A stretch of 64,000 nt of DNA from JANQHS01 sp965227315 (GTDB lineage: Bacteria; Bacteroidota; Bacteroidia; Cytophagales; CCMP332). Shown in pieces: positions 51,351 to 60,313 of the stretch (its first letter is position 1; every line of letters starts with the position of its first letter). Under the pieces are notes generated by a model that saw nothing but the letters and a program-made list of their open reading frames with translations, searched no databases and was not told the origin of the DNA. Both the position numbers and the translations under genes were made by a program. Where the stretch lies: contig OZ245737.1 of the NCBI GenBank assembly GCA_965227315.1, forward strand, positions 2,604,001 to 2,668,000, in the 5' to 3' direction.

Positions 51351-52913
51351 ATGGAAGCTATGAATCCGGTCGTCGTTGGGATAGTAGGGCTTGTCGCAGG
51401 TATAGTCCTTGGAAGGTTTCTGTTGACCTTCCTCTGGAAATCACAGGAAAAAAGGGCCGAAGTAAGAGGTCAGCAAATCATTTCCGAAGCGGAAATCAAG
51501 GCTGAGGGTATCAAACAAAAGAAGATCCATGAGGCTCGTGAGAAGTTTCATAAAATGAAACAGGATGTGGACAGGGACCTTAACAAAAGAAAGGAATCAC
51601 TTCGCGAGTCCGAGAGCAAGGTCAAATCAAAGGAATCACAGATAGCACAGAAGATTTCGGAGAACTCAAGGAAAGAAGCGGAGTTGGAAAGCCAAAAAGA
51701 AAATGTTGCGGCTCAATTGGAGATCCTGAAAAAAAGAAAATCGGACCTGGGGAGGATCAGAGTTGAGCAGGTCAATAAGCTTGAAAGCATATCTCATCTC
51801 ACCGCAGATGAAGCCAGGGAACAGTTGGTCAAAACGCTTCGTGATGAAGCCCAGACAAAGGCCTCAGCTTATATCAAGGATATTGTTGATGAATCCAAGT
51901 TGAAGGCTGCCAAAGAATCAAAGCGTATCATTTTAAGCACAATCCAAAGGGTCGCTGCCGAAGTTACCATCGAGAATTGTGTTTCCGTATTTAATCTTGA
52001 TAGCGATGATGTCAAGGGAAAGATAATCGGCAGAGAGGGAAGAAATATCCGAACGCTTGAATCAGCTACCGGGGTGGAGATCATTGTTGATGATACACCC
52101 GAGGCCATCATCATTTCAGGGTTTGACCCGGTGAGAAGAGAGATTGCGAGGTTATCGATGCACAGATTGGTTGCAGATGGGCGCATCCATCCGGCGAGGA
52201 TCGAGGAAGTGGTGAGTAAAACCCGAAAGGATATAGAAAATGAGATCATAGAGATCGGAGAAAGAACAGTGATCGACCTTGGTATCCATGGTTTGCATCC
52301 CGAACTGATCAAGTATGTTGGACGCATGAGGTTTCGTTCTTCTTATGGACAGAATCTGCTTCAGCATTCGCGAGAGGTTGCAAACCTTTGTGCTACTATG
52401 GCCAGTGAGCTGGGCTTGAATCCAAAGCTCGCAAAAAGAGCAGGGCTATTGCATGATATTGGAAAAGTCCATCCCGATGAAGAGGAGCTCCCCCACGCCC
52501 TGGTGGGAATGAAACTTGCGGAAAAGTACAAGGAGAAACCACAGGTCTGCAATGCGATCGGGGCCCATCACGATGAAATTGAGATGACTTCATTGCTTTC
52601 TCCCATCATTCAGATCTGTGATTCCATCTCTGGCTCAAGGCCGGGAGCGCGTAGGGAGATACTCGATTCATACATCAAAAGGTTGAAGGATCTGGAGGAG
52701 ACAGCACTGGCTTTCGATGGGGTTGAGCAATGCTATGCGATCCAGGCCGGTAGGGAATTGCGGGTAATCGTGGACTCCGAGTCAGTGCCTGATCAAAAGG
52801 CGGAGGAACTCTCGATTGATATTTCCGAAAAGATCCAAAACGAAATGCAATATCCCGGTCAGATCAAAGTGACCGTGATCAGGGAGAAAAGAGCAATATC
52901 TTTTGCAAAATAG
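51351..52913 (+). CDS. rny: Ribonuclease Y
   Basis: A 520-residue endoribonuclease of the RNA degradosome. One N-terminal membrane helix (VVVGIVGLVAGIVLGRFLL) anchors it. A coiled coil spans about 30-200. The KH domain has IIGREGRNIRTLESATGVEIIVDDTPEAI-type sequence (about 225-255), and the HD domain contains AGLLHDIGKV (catalytic His-Asp) and AIGAHHDEIEM. Length is typical. It begins 50 bases after zapA. RNase Y starts decay of many mRNAs at the inner membrane. Confidence 0.97.
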   Translation: MEAMNPVVVGIVGLVAGIVLGRFLLTFLWKSQEKRAEVRGQQIISEAEIKAEGIKQKKIHEAREKFHKMKQDVDRDLNKRKESLRESESKVKSKESQIAQKISENSRKEAELESQKENVAAQLEILKKRKSDLGRIRVEQVNKLESISHLTADEAREQLVKTLRDEAQTKASAYIKDIVDESKLKAAKESKRIILSTIQRVAAEVTIENCVSVFNLDSDDVKGKIIGREGRNIRTLESATGVEIIVDDTPEAIIISGFDPVRREIARLSMHRLVADGRIHPARIEEVVSKTRKDIENEIIEIGERTVIDLGIHGLHPELIKYVGRMRFRSSYGQNLLQHSREVANLCATMASELGLNPKLAKRAGLLHDIGKVHPDEEELPHALVGMKLAEKYKEKPQVCNAIGAHHDEIEMTSLLSPIIQICDSISGSRPGARREILDSYIKRLKDLEETALAFDGVEQCYAIQAGRELRVIVDSESVPDQKAEELSIDISEKIQNEMQYPGQIKVTVIREKRAISFAK

Positions 52914-52915
52914 CC

Positions 52916-53791
52916 CTATGCCTTTCCCAAGGCCTTGAGTAGGGTTGATCCGATCTCGGCGGGTGATTCAACCACATGGATCCCGCATTCTCTCATGACC
53001 TTCATTTTGGCCTCTGCAGTGTCATCAGCTCCACCGATGATTGCCCCTGCATGTCCCATCCTTCTTCCCGGAGGTGCAGTCTGGCCTGCAATAAAGCCTA
53101 CAACAGGTTTGTTTCCATTTTCCTTGATCCACTTGGCTGCATTGGATTCCATATTTCCCCCGATCTCACCGATCATGATGATCGCTTCGGTTCCCGGATC
53201 ATTCATCAATAGTTCCACCGCATCCTTTGTTGTTGTGCCGATAATCGGGTCTCCGCCGATGCCGATGCAGGTGCTCTGGCCCAGGCCTGCTTTGGTGACC
53301 TGATCTACGGCCTCATAAGTCAATGTGCCTGATCTTGATACTATTCCGATCTTTCCGGGATTGTGAATAAAACCAGGCATGATCCCAACCTTTGCCTCCC
53401 CGGGTGTAATGACGCCAGGGCAATTGGGACCGACCATTCTTACGTCACGACTTTTCAAAAATTCTTTGACCATCACCATGTCCTTGGTAGGTATGCCTTC
53501 TGTAATGGTCACGATGACCTTGATCCCGGCATTGGCAGCCTCCATGATGGCATCACCTGCAAAAGGAGGCGGAACAAATATGACTGAGACGTCCGCACCG
53601 GTCTGTTCAACGGCTTCTTTTACCGTATTGAATACAGGTTTCTCAAGGTGTGTTTGACCTCCTTTTCCCGGCGTAACTCCACCGACAACATTCGTTCCAT
53701 ATTCAATCATTTGGCCGGCATGGAAGGTGCCCTCAGAGCCTGTAAAACCCTGAACAATTACCTTGGAATCTTTATTGACCAGTACACTCAT
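52916..53791 (-). CDS. sucD: Succinyl-CoA synthetase alpha subunit
   Basis: A 291-residue subunit. KVIVQGFTGSEGTFHA is the CoA-binding Rossmann start, GVTPGKGGQTH the typical loop, MVGPNCPGVITPGEAKVGIMPG the central core, and the phosphorylated active-site His is in GRRMGHAGAIIGG. The enzyme makes ATP or GTP from succinyl-CoA in the TCA cycle. The beta subunit sucC is not adjacent. A near-perfect promoter stands upstream. Its stop is only 2 bases from that of the convergent rny gene. Confidence 0.97.
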   Translation of the reverse strand: MSVLVNKDSKVIVQGFTGSEGTFHAGQMIEYGTNVVGGVTPGKGGQTHLEKPVFNTVKEAVEQTGADVSVIFVPPPFAGDAIMEAANAGIKVIVTITEGIPTKDMVMVKEFLKSRDVRMVGPNCPGVITPGEAKVGIMPGFIHNPGKIGIVSRSGTLTYEAVDQVTKAGLGQSTCIGIGGDPIIGTTTKDAVELLMNDPGTEAIIMIGEIGGNMESNAAKWIKENGNKPVVGFIAGQTAPPGRRMGHAGAIIGGADDTAEAKMKVMRECGIHVVESPAEIGSTLLKALGKA

Positions 53792-53813
53792 TTCGCTCGA
53801 TTTTTGAAGGCCA

Positions 53814-53845
53814 CAAAAATATGTGAAAATGGTCCTCCGGCAAAA
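53814..53845 (-). promoter_or_regulatory. Bacteroidota-type promoter of sucD
   Basis: Minus-strand TTTTG, a 19-base spacer and TATTTTTG match the consensus TTTG-N19-TAnnTTTG exactly. It ends 22 bases before the sucD ATG. Confidence 0.8.
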
Positions 53846-53927
53846 GGGAATTCCAGAAGAATCAATTACTCAAACGGTACTCATAAAAGCAGTTGAATCT
53901 TAATATTGCAGTTCTATTCAGCATTGA

Positions 53928-54614
53928 ATGAAGGATAAGAAGATCACGATCGCCATAGATGGTCCTTCCGGGAGTGGTAAGTCTACAACTGCCAAAATTG
54001 TTGCTCAAAAGCTGGGATACAGATATATCGATTCCGGAGCCATGTACAGAGCGGTTACATGGCATTTTTTGAGTTCAGCTTTAAACTGGAAATCAGCAGA
54101 CCAGCTTGACAAGGGCCTGAGTGAAATAGATATAGATATCAGGCTTGGGCAAAATGATGAACCCATGACCTATTTGAACGGTGTGCTTGTAGAAAGACAG
54201 ATCAGGTCCATGCCGGTTTCGGACAATGTTTCAGAAGTGAGTTCTCTTCCGGAGGTTCGAAAAGCAATGGTCGATCAACAAAGAAAAATGGGCCGGGAGA
54301 AAGGGGTCGTGATGGATGGCAGAGATATCGGTACCAATGTATTTCCGGATGCGGAGTTGAAAATATACCTTGTAGCGGATACCGAGGTGCGGACGAAAAG
54401 AAGGCTAAAGGAACTTCGGGAGAAGGGTGTCCAAGCAAGTCTTGATGAAATTCGAAGGAATATTGAGATGAGGGATAAGGAAGACTCAAGTCGCGTTCTG
54501 AATCCCTTAAGGAAGGCTGCCGATGCAATAGATCTTGACTCTTCAAACCTTTCCATTCAAGATCAGGTTAACTTTGTAGTAGAAAAAGCTCAGGATACCA
54601 TTCATAGGAAATAA
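53928..54614 (+). CDS. cmk: Cytidylate kinase
   Basis: A 228-residue NMP kinase. The P-loop GPSGSGKS (12-19) is followed by LGYRYIDSGAMYRAVTWHFL, the CMP-binding part, VSSLPEVRKAMVDQQRKMG, the lid-side region with DGRDIGTNVFPDAELKIYL, and a basic C-terminal helix. It converts CMP and dCMP to the diphosphates. Standard length. The last base of its stop codon is the first base of the ispH ATG (TAATG), so the two genes are coupled. Confidence 0.96.
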   Translation: MKDKKITIAIDGPSGSGKSTTAKIVAQKLGYRYIDSGAMYRAVTWHFLSSALNWKSADQLDKGLSEIDIDIRLGQNDEPMTYLNGVLVERQIRSMPVSDNVSEVSSLPEVRKAMVDQQRKMGREKGVVMDGRDIGTNVFPDAELKIYLVADTEVRTKRRLKELREKGVQASLDEIRRNIEMRDKEDSSRVLNPLRKAADAIDLDSSNLSIQDQVNFVVEKAQDTIHRK

Positions 54615-55492
54615 TGGAAGTTACTATTGATTCTAAATCGGGTTATTGTTTCGGAGTGGAATATGCCATTCAAATGGCTGAAGATGAACTGAATTCTTCA
54701 GGGAATTTGTACTGCTTGGGAGATATCGTACACAACGATAAGGAAGTCGAGAGGTTGGAAAATCTGGGTTTGAAGGTGATAGATAGGGAAGATCTTCAGG
54801 ACTTACATGATGCCAAGGTGCTGATCAGAGCCCATGGTGAACCCCCTGAAACATACAAACTGGCCCTGGACAATAATATCGAGTTGATCGATGCATCTTG
54901 TCCTGTGGTGTTGAAGCTTCAAAATCGGGTCAGGAATTCCTTCGATAAGGCGGTAGATAAGGAAGGTCAGCTTGTTATATTCGGTAAGCCGGGTCATGCT
55001 GAAGTCATCGGGCTGTCAGGGCAGACCAATCAGGAAGCAATTGTGGTTTTTCAGGATGAAGATCTGGAAAAGATCGACTTTGAAAAACCGGTGACACTAT
55101 ATAGCCAGACCACTAAAAGCACCAAGGCTTTCTATGAGATGGGTGAGAAGATCAAGAATGAGATCGAGAAAAGAAATCCTGGTGCCGATCTGGAGGAACA
55201 CTTCGAGCTGAACGACAGCATTTGTCGACAGGTTTCGAACAGGGAGCCACAGCTTAAGGTTTTTTCAAAGGATCAGGATGTGATCGTGTTTGTTGCCGGT
55301 CAGAAAAGTTCCAATGGCAAAGCACTGTATTCTGTCTGTAAAGCAGAAAACGAGAGAAGTTACTATATCCAGGGGCCGGAAGATGTAGATCCGGGTTGGT
55401 TTCAGCCTGATGATAAGGTAGGCATTTGTGGAGCAACATCAACCCCAATGTGGTTGATGGAGGATGTATTGAAAGCCATTGAGAGGCTCTGA
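54614..55492 (+). CDS. ispH: 4-hydroxy-3-methylbut-2-enyl diphosphate reductase
   Basis: A 292-residue iron-sulfur enzyme, the last step of the MEP isoprenoid pathway. Three conserved cysteines that bind the [4Fe-4S] cluster are visible: Cys12 in SGYCFGVE, one in IDASCPVV, and one in NDSICRQVSNRE. HGEPPE and GATSTPMWL are the substrate-binding parts. It is coupled to cmk by TAATG, a pairing seen in other Bacteroidota. Confidence 0.96.
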   Translation: MEVTIDSKSGYCFGVEYAIQMAEDELNSSGNLYCLGDIVHNDKEVERLENLGLKVIDREDLQDLHDAKVLIRAHGEPPETYKLALDNNIELIDASCPVVLKLQNRVRNSFDKAVDKEGQLVIFGKPGHAEVIGLSGQTNQEAIVVFQDEDLEKIDFEKPVTLYSQTTKSTKAFYEMGEKIKNEIEKRNPGADLEEHFELNDSICRQVSNREPQLKVFSKDQDVIVFVAGQKSSNGKALYSVCKAENERSYYIQGPEDVDPGWFQPDDKVGICGATSTPMWLMEDVLKAIERL

Positions 55493-55562
55493 ACATCTTT
55501 TTTAGGCCTGTTTTTATTTTTTTATTCTCCCGAAACACTTAAAGCAGAGTTATTATTTTTTC

Positions 55563-55570
55563 TAAATTTG
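55563..55570 (+). promoter_or_regulatory. Candidate -7 element for the nqr operon
   Basis: TAAATTTG, exact to TAnnTTTG, 33 bases before the nqrA ATG. The 110-base spacer from ispH is AT-rich; a clear -33 TTTG is not seen. Confidence 0.6.
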
Positions 55571-55602
55571 CCCCTGTTTTTTTTCGACCCCAATAATTCT
55601 TT

Positions 55603-56979
55603 ATGTCCCAAATCATACGGCTTAAAAAAGGCTTCGAAATAAACCTTGCCGGTGAAGCAAAGAAGGAGGTTGTCTCCGTACAGCAACCAGAGACTTTTTC
55701 TGTAAAACCTACAGATTTTCCGGGTGTTCAGCGTCCAAAAACACTTGTCAAGGTCGGTGATAACATAAAAGCAGGAACTCCTGTTTTTGTGGGAAAAAAT
55801 TATCCCGAGGTGAATTTTGCCTCACCCGTAAGTGGAGAGGTTGTTGAAGTGGTCAGGGGTGAAAAAAGGGCTCTTCTGGAAATCAGGATACTCGCGGATT
55901 CCAGTTTGGAATATGAGGAAAACAAAACCCTTACTCCATCGGACATTGGCAATGCCAATTCCGAAGAACTCAAAAACCAATTGGTTGGATCAGGGGTATG
56001 GCCCTTCCTTGTTCAAAGGCCTTTTGCCGTGGTGGCAGATCCCCGGGAAAAACCCAAGGCCATCTTTATTTCCGGTTTTGACTCTTCGCCTCTGGCGGCC
56101 GACTATGGCATGACCCTGAAGGGCCAGGAAAAGTATTTTCAAGCCGGCATAGAGGCCCTTGCAAAACTTACGGATGGCCAGGTCCATCTATCTGTTTCCG
56201 GAGATCGGGAAGTGCCCTCGGTTTTCTCCCAGATTACCGGTATTCAGTCTCATAAATTTACAGGGCCGCATCCCAGCGGAAATGTCGGTGTTCAAATACA
56301 TCATATCGACCCACTTGTCAAAGATGATCTGGTGTGGACCATCAAGCCCTTTGGAGTTGTTGTGATCGGAAGACTTTTATTGGAAGGGAAATACGATGTT
56401 TCAAAAACTATTGCTATTGCTGGTTCATGCGTAAAAAATCCGGCCTATCTGGAGACTTATTCCGGAGCCAGGGTGGATAAATTTCTTGACGGCAATCTTC
56501 AGGATGATCATTGTCGGGTTATTTCCGGGAATGTGTTGACCGGTGAATCTATCGGCAGAGAGGGCTATCTCGGGTTCTATGACGATCTGATCACCGTTAT
56601 TCCCGAAGGAGACAAGGAGCGTTTCTTCCTGACCAGCGGATGGCTTGGACTGATTGCCAGCAGGTTGTCATTTCACAGAGCATTTGGATTGGTTTCCTTT
56701 TTGAACGGGAAGAACAAAAAGTACAAGCTCGATACGAACGTTAATGGTGAAGAAAGGCCTTTCGTTCAGACAGGAGCCTTTGAGAAGGTAGTTCCGATGG
56801 ATCTCTATCCGGTATATCTTCTTAAGGCGATCATGGCCGAGGATTTTGACGAAATGGAAGCCCTTGGTATTTACGAAGTGGCAGAAGAAGACCTTGCGCT
56901 TTGCGAGTTTATTGATGTATCCAAAATGCCCGTCCAAAAGATCTTGAGGCAGGGTATTGACTTAATGATGGAAAGCTGA
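55603..56979 (+). CDS. nqrA: Na+-translocating NADH:quinone reductase subunit A
   Basis: A 458-residue soluble, membrane-associated subunit. KKGFEINLAGEAKKEV is the typical start, VKVGDNIKAGTPVF and SPVSGEVVEV a biotinyl-like fold, and TGPHPSGNVGVQIHHIDPL the family core. NqrA sits on the cytoplasmic side of the Nqr complex and contributes to quinone access. First gene of the nqrABCDE transcript; a TAAATTTG box lies upstream. Length is close to the usual 445-460. Confidence 0.95.
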   Translation: MSQIIRLKKGFEINLAGEAKKEVVSVQQPETFSVKPTDFPGVQRPKTLVKVGDNIKAGTPVFVGKNYPEVNFASPVSGEVVEVVRGEKRALLEIRILADSSLEYEENKTLTPSDIGNANSEELKNQLVGSGVWPFLVQRPFAVVADPREKPKAIFISGFDSSPLAADYGMTLKGQEKYFQAGIEALAKLTDGQVHLSVSGDREVPSVFSQITGIQSHKFTGPHPSGNVGVQIHHIDPLVKDDLVWTIKPFGVVVIGRLLLEGKYDVSKTIAIAGSCVKNPAYLETYSGARVDKFLDGNLQDDHCRVISGNVLTGESIGREGYLGFYDDLITVIPEGDKERFFLTSGWLGLIASRLSFHRAFGLVSFLNGKNKKYKLDTNVNGEERPFVQTGAFEKVVPMDLYPVYLLKAIMAEDFDEMEALGIYEVAEEDLALCEFIDVSKMPVQKILRQGIDLMMES

Positions 56980-56980
56980 T

Positions 56981-58177
56981 ATGAAATTCCTTCAGGACAT
57001 ATTTGATAAGATGGAGCCCAACTTCAAGAAGGGCGGAAAGTTTGAAAAGTTCTACCCCCTGTGGGAGGCTCAAAGAACATTCATCTTCACTCCAAAGATC
57101 ACCACACCTGCCAGGGGTGCTCAGATACGTGATGCCATAGACCTGAAAAGGATGATGTTCACAGTGGTCATTGCCATGATCCCCTGCCTGTTGTTCGGGA
57201 TCTGGAACACCGGGCATATGCATTTTCTTTCTGCCGGCCAGGAAGCTTCACACCTGGACAAGGTCATCCATGGAGCGATCCTTGTAATCCCGATCGTATT
57301 GGTTTCCTACATAGCAGGAGGACTTGTGGAGGTTGCATTTTCGATTCTTAGAAATCATCCGGTAACAGAAGGTTTTCTTGTCACCGGAATGCTGATACCC
57401 TTGGTCGTACCTCCTACCATACCCTTGTGGCAGGTGGCCGTGGGAACAATATTCGCGGTTGTACTTGCTAAGGAGATTTTCGGAGGTGTAGGGATGAACG
57501 TTTTGAATGTGGCCTTAACAGCCAGGGCTTTCTTGTTTTTTGCTTATCCTACTGAGATCTCTGGATCTGAGGTATGGATCGCGACCGGAGAGGAAGTGGT
57601 TCAGGGTTATTCCGGTGCTACTGCCCTTGGTATAGCCGCTGAATTTGGTACAGGTGAAAATCAGGTACCGGTACTGGAGGCCTTGGCGAATTCCTTTGCC
57701 CCTGATCTGTATTCGCTAAAAAGTATGTTCATCGGAACCATACCGGGATCAATCGGGGAGACCAGTACATTGATGTGTATACTTGGTGCGATCGTGTTGT
57801 TGATCACCGGTGTTGGAAGCTGGAGAATTATGCTGAGCATGTTGGTTGGTGGTATTGTCATGGGATTACTACTCAATTTGTTTGGATCCAACGAGTTTAT
57901 GAAACTGCCCTTTTATTATCATTTGGTGATGGGTGGTTTTGCCTTTGGACTGGTATTCATGGCCACAGATCCCGTAACAGCATCTCAGACGAACACCGGA
58001 AAATGGATCTATGGATTTTTCTGTGGGTTCTTTGCATTGTTGATCAGGGTTCTCAATCCCGCATATCCTGAAGGAGTGATGCTGGCTATTCTGTTGATGA
58101 ATGTTTTCGCTCCATTGATAGATTACTACATAGTGGGTGCTAACAAAAAAAGAAGATTGAAGCGTGCAACAGTCTAA
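56981..58177 (+). CDS. nqrB: Na+-translocating NADH:quinone reductase subunit B
   Basis: A 398-residue membrane protein with about ten helices. The covalent FMN site is the threonine of YSGATALG (Thr214); VVPPTIPLWQVAVGTIFAVVLAKEIFGGVGMNVLN is the riboflavin/Na+-channel region. NqrB carries out Na+ translocation and binds quinone. It begins 1 base after the nqrA stop. Maturation needs an ApbE flavin transferase, which I do not see in the window. Confidence 0.96.
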   Translation: MKFLQDIFDKMEPNFKKGGKFEKFYPLWEAQRTFIFTPKITTPARGAQIRDAIDLKRMMFTVVIAMIPCLLFGIWNTGHMHFLSAGQEASHLDKVIHGAILVIPIVLVSYIAGGLVEVAFSILRNHPVTEGFLVTGMLIPLVVPPTIPLWQVAVGTIFAVVLAKEIFGGVGMNVLNVALTARAFLFFAYPTEISGSEVWIATGEEVVQGYSGATALGIAAEFGTGENQVPVLEALANSFAPDLYSLKSMFIGTIPGSIGETSTLMCILGAIVLLITGVGSWRIMLSMLVGGIVMGLLLNLFGSNEFMKLPFYYHLVMGGFAFGLVFMATDPVTASQTNTGKWIYGFFCGFFALLIRVLNPAYPEGVMLAILLMNVFAPLIDYYIVGANKKRRLKRATV

Positions 58178-58907
58178 TTTATATATCGTCATTTTTTCTA
58201 CGATCCTGACAATTGTATTGGGAGGATTGCTTGCTCTTGCTGCTGTGGCACTGCGCCCGGAACAAAAGAAGCAAGAAGATATGTTCAGAAAGAAATCCAT
58301 CCTTAGCTCCGTGATGACGGTTGAAAAAGGATCGGATATACTCCAAGTCTACCAGGATAAGATCAAATCCTACGTTGTGGATTATGAGGGAAATGAAGTT
58401 AAGGAACTTGAGGGGAAACCAATTGTCGCTGAGAATGTTCCTATAAACAAGGAGTTTAAAAAGAGCCCTGAAGAAAGGCTTTATCCGGTTTTTGAAATGA
58501 CGGATGGATCCGGGGGGGTAGAGGCCTACATACTTCCGATCTATGGAAACGGATTGTGGGACAAGATCTACGGCTACCTTGCGCTGGACAAAGATTGTAA
58601 TACGATCAAAGGGGTTGTTTTTGATCATATTGGCGAAACACCGGGCTTGGGCGCAAGGATTACGGAGAAGGAGTTTCAGGCTCGATTTAAGGGAAAAACG
58701 ATTAACAATGACAATGGACAGGTGATCGGCATAACAGTTCTGAAAGGAGAGTCGACCAATCCCACAGACCCTCATCAGGTTGACGGGTTGTCGGGAGCGA
58801 CGATCACAGCAAAAGGTGTCGAGAGCATGATCCTGTCATATATGGAGCATTATCAAGGATTTTTGAGAAAAGTGAAATCTTCGGATTTGAGCTATGTAAA
58901 CCAGTAA
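58164..58907 (+). CDS. nqrC: Na+-translocating NADH:quinone reductase subunit C
   Basis: A 247-residue single-span protein with the flavinylation motif DGLSGATIT; the FMN is expected on Thr213. IYGYLALDKDCNTIKGVVFDHIGETPGLGARI is the periplasmic FMN-binding domain. The N-terminal helix (LYIVIFSTILTIVLGGLLALAAV) anchors it. GTG start inside the end of nqrB (overlap of 14 bases), which couples translation. Confidence 0.95.
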   Translation: MQQSNLYIVIFSTILTIVLGGLLALAAVALRPEQKKQEDMFRKKSILSSVMTVEKGSDILQVYQDKIKSYVVDYEGNEVKELEGKPIVAENVPINKEFKKSPEERLYPVFEMTDGSGGVEAYILPIYGNGLWDKIYGYLALDKDCNTIKGVVFDHIGETPGLGARITEKEFQARFKGKTINNDNGQVIGITVLKGESTNPTDPHQVDGLSGATITAKGVESMILSYMEHYQGFLRKVKSSDLSYVNQ

Positions 58908-58913
58908 GATAAT

Positions 58914-59603
58914 ATGAGCGAAGTAGCTGAAAATATAGAGACCACAGAAACCGTTGCGGTTCAACCCAAAAAACCGGCTGAGCCTCTTTTAAGTAAAAGG
59001 AGGAAAAGGCTGATGTCGGATCCTCTTGATGAGGATAACCCGATCACGGTTCAGGTTTTGGGGATTTGCTCTGCACTCGCGGTAACAACCCAAATGAAAC
59101 CCACACTAGTCATGGCCATTGCCGTGATCTTTGTGATCGTATTCGCAAACCTGATCATCTCTGTTCTCAGAAATCTTATTCCAAACAGGGTTAGGATCAT
59201 TGTTCAGCTTTCAGTGATCGCCTCTCTTGTGGTGTTGGTCGATCAGGTTCTGAAAGCCTACTTTTTCGATGTCTCCAAACTTCTGTCGGTTTTTGTTGGA
59301 TTGATCATTACCAACTGTATTGTAATGGGGCGCCTTGAGGCCTTTGCCATGGGTAACAAGCCCTATGACTCAATTCTCGATGGCCTGGGAAGTGGATTGG
59401 GATACTCCTGGATCATATTGGCCGTAGCATTTTTCAGGGAGCTTCTTGGCTCAGGTGCGGTTTTTGGTTTCCCTGTTTTTGAGAGCCTGGGATTGGCATA
59501 TGAGAACAATGGTTTAATGGTTAATTCCATCGGTGCATTTTTGATCATCGGTTTGATCATATGGGCACAGCGATGGAGAAACGGTTACGTAGAACATAAT
59601 TAA
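58914..59603 (+). CDS. nqrD: Na+-translocating NADH:quinone reductase subunit D
   Basis: A 229-residue membrane subunit with six helices. Two cysteines at the [2Fe-2S] site shared with NqrE are visible in LGICSALAVT and ITNCIVMGR. About 20 extra residues at the N-terminus (EVAENIETTETVAVQPKKPA) precede the usual beginning LLSKRRKRLMSDPL; they are polar and probably flexible. Starts 6 bases after nqrC. Confidence 0.95.
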   Translation: MSEVAENIETTETVAVQPKKPAEPLLSKRRKRLMSDPLDEDNPITVQVLGICSALAVTTQMKPTLVMAIAVIFVIVFANLIISVLRNLIPNRVRIIVQLSVIASLVVLVDQVLKAYFFDVSKLLSVFVGLIITNCIVMGRLEAFAMGNKPYDSILDGLGSGLGYSWIILAVAFFRELLGSGAVFGFPVFESLGLAYENNGLMVNSIGAFLIIGLIIWAQRWRNGYVEHN

Positions 59604-59609
59604 TAGGAA

Positions 59610-60221
59610 ATGGAGCTTGTTAATCTAGGTATACAATCGATCTTTATTAAGAACATGATCTTCTCCTATTTTTTGGGGATGTGTTCTTATCTGGCTGTTT
59701 CCAAGAAGGTTTCAACTGCCATGGGCCTTGGGTTGGCGGTCATTTTCGTTTTAACCATTACAGTACCCGCCAATTGGCTGATCAGAGAATTTATCCTGAA
59801 AGAGGGAGCATTGACCTGGATTAGCGCCTCATTCGAAACCATTGATCTGAGTTTCCTTAGCTACATCATGTTCATTGCCGTGATTGCCTCTATGGTTCAA
59901 TTGGTGGAAATGTTCATAGAAAAGACCAGCCCTGCCTTGTATGGTTCGCTTGGGATCTTCCTTCCCTTGATCGCGGTGAATTGTGCCATTTTGGGTTCTT
60001 CTCTGTTCATGGTTACCTATGATTACAACTTTGTAGAATCGACGGTTTTTGGCTTTTCATCGGGAATCGGATGGCTCCTGGCGATCATCGCCATTGCCGC
60101 GATCAGAGAAAAGTTAAAGTACTCAAATGTACCGGATCCCCTGAAAGGCCTGGGGATTACATTTATTATTACCGGGCTGATGGGTATTGCGTTTATGGCA
60201 TTTATGGGCATATCGCTTTAA
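59610..60221 (+). CDS. nqrE: Na+-translocating NADH:quinone reductase subunit E
   Basis: A 203-residue membrane protein with six helices. The cysteines of the shared iron-sulfur site are in YFLGMCSYLAVS and VNCAILGSS. ASMVQLVEMFIEKTSPALYGSLGIFLPLI is the family core. Standard length. nqrF, normally the next gene, is not here; the next frame is a lipoprotein with its own promoter element. Confidence 0.95.
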   Translation: MELVNLGIQSIFIKNMIFSYFLGMCSYLAVSKKVSTAMGLGLAVIFVLTITVPANWLIREFILKEGALTWISASFETIDLSFLSYIMFIAVIASMVQLVEMFIEKTSPALYGSLGIFLPLIAVNCAILGSSLFMVTYDYNFVESTVFGFSSGIGWLLAIIAIAAIREKLKYSNVPDPLKGLGITFIITGLMGIAFMAFMGISL

Positions 60222-60288
60222 AAGACTTCCGAAATTTGAAGTTTTAGACCTTTCAAATAAAAAACAGAGACTTTTCGATTGTCCTGAT

Positions 60289-60296
60289 TAGCTTTG
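60289..60296 (+). promoter_or_regulatory. Candidate -7 element between nqrE and the lipoprotein
   Basis: TAGCTTTG, exact to TAnnTTTG, 18 bases before the ATG at 60314. It suggests that the lipoprotein gene has its own transcript, separate from nqr. Confidence 0.55.
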
Positions 60297-60313
60297 GACC
60301 TCTTTTGAAATTT

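Noticed and set aside
60222..60288. Terminator after nqrE
   Set aside because: An ATTTGAA/TTCAAAT stem exists, but it is weak and has no T-run.
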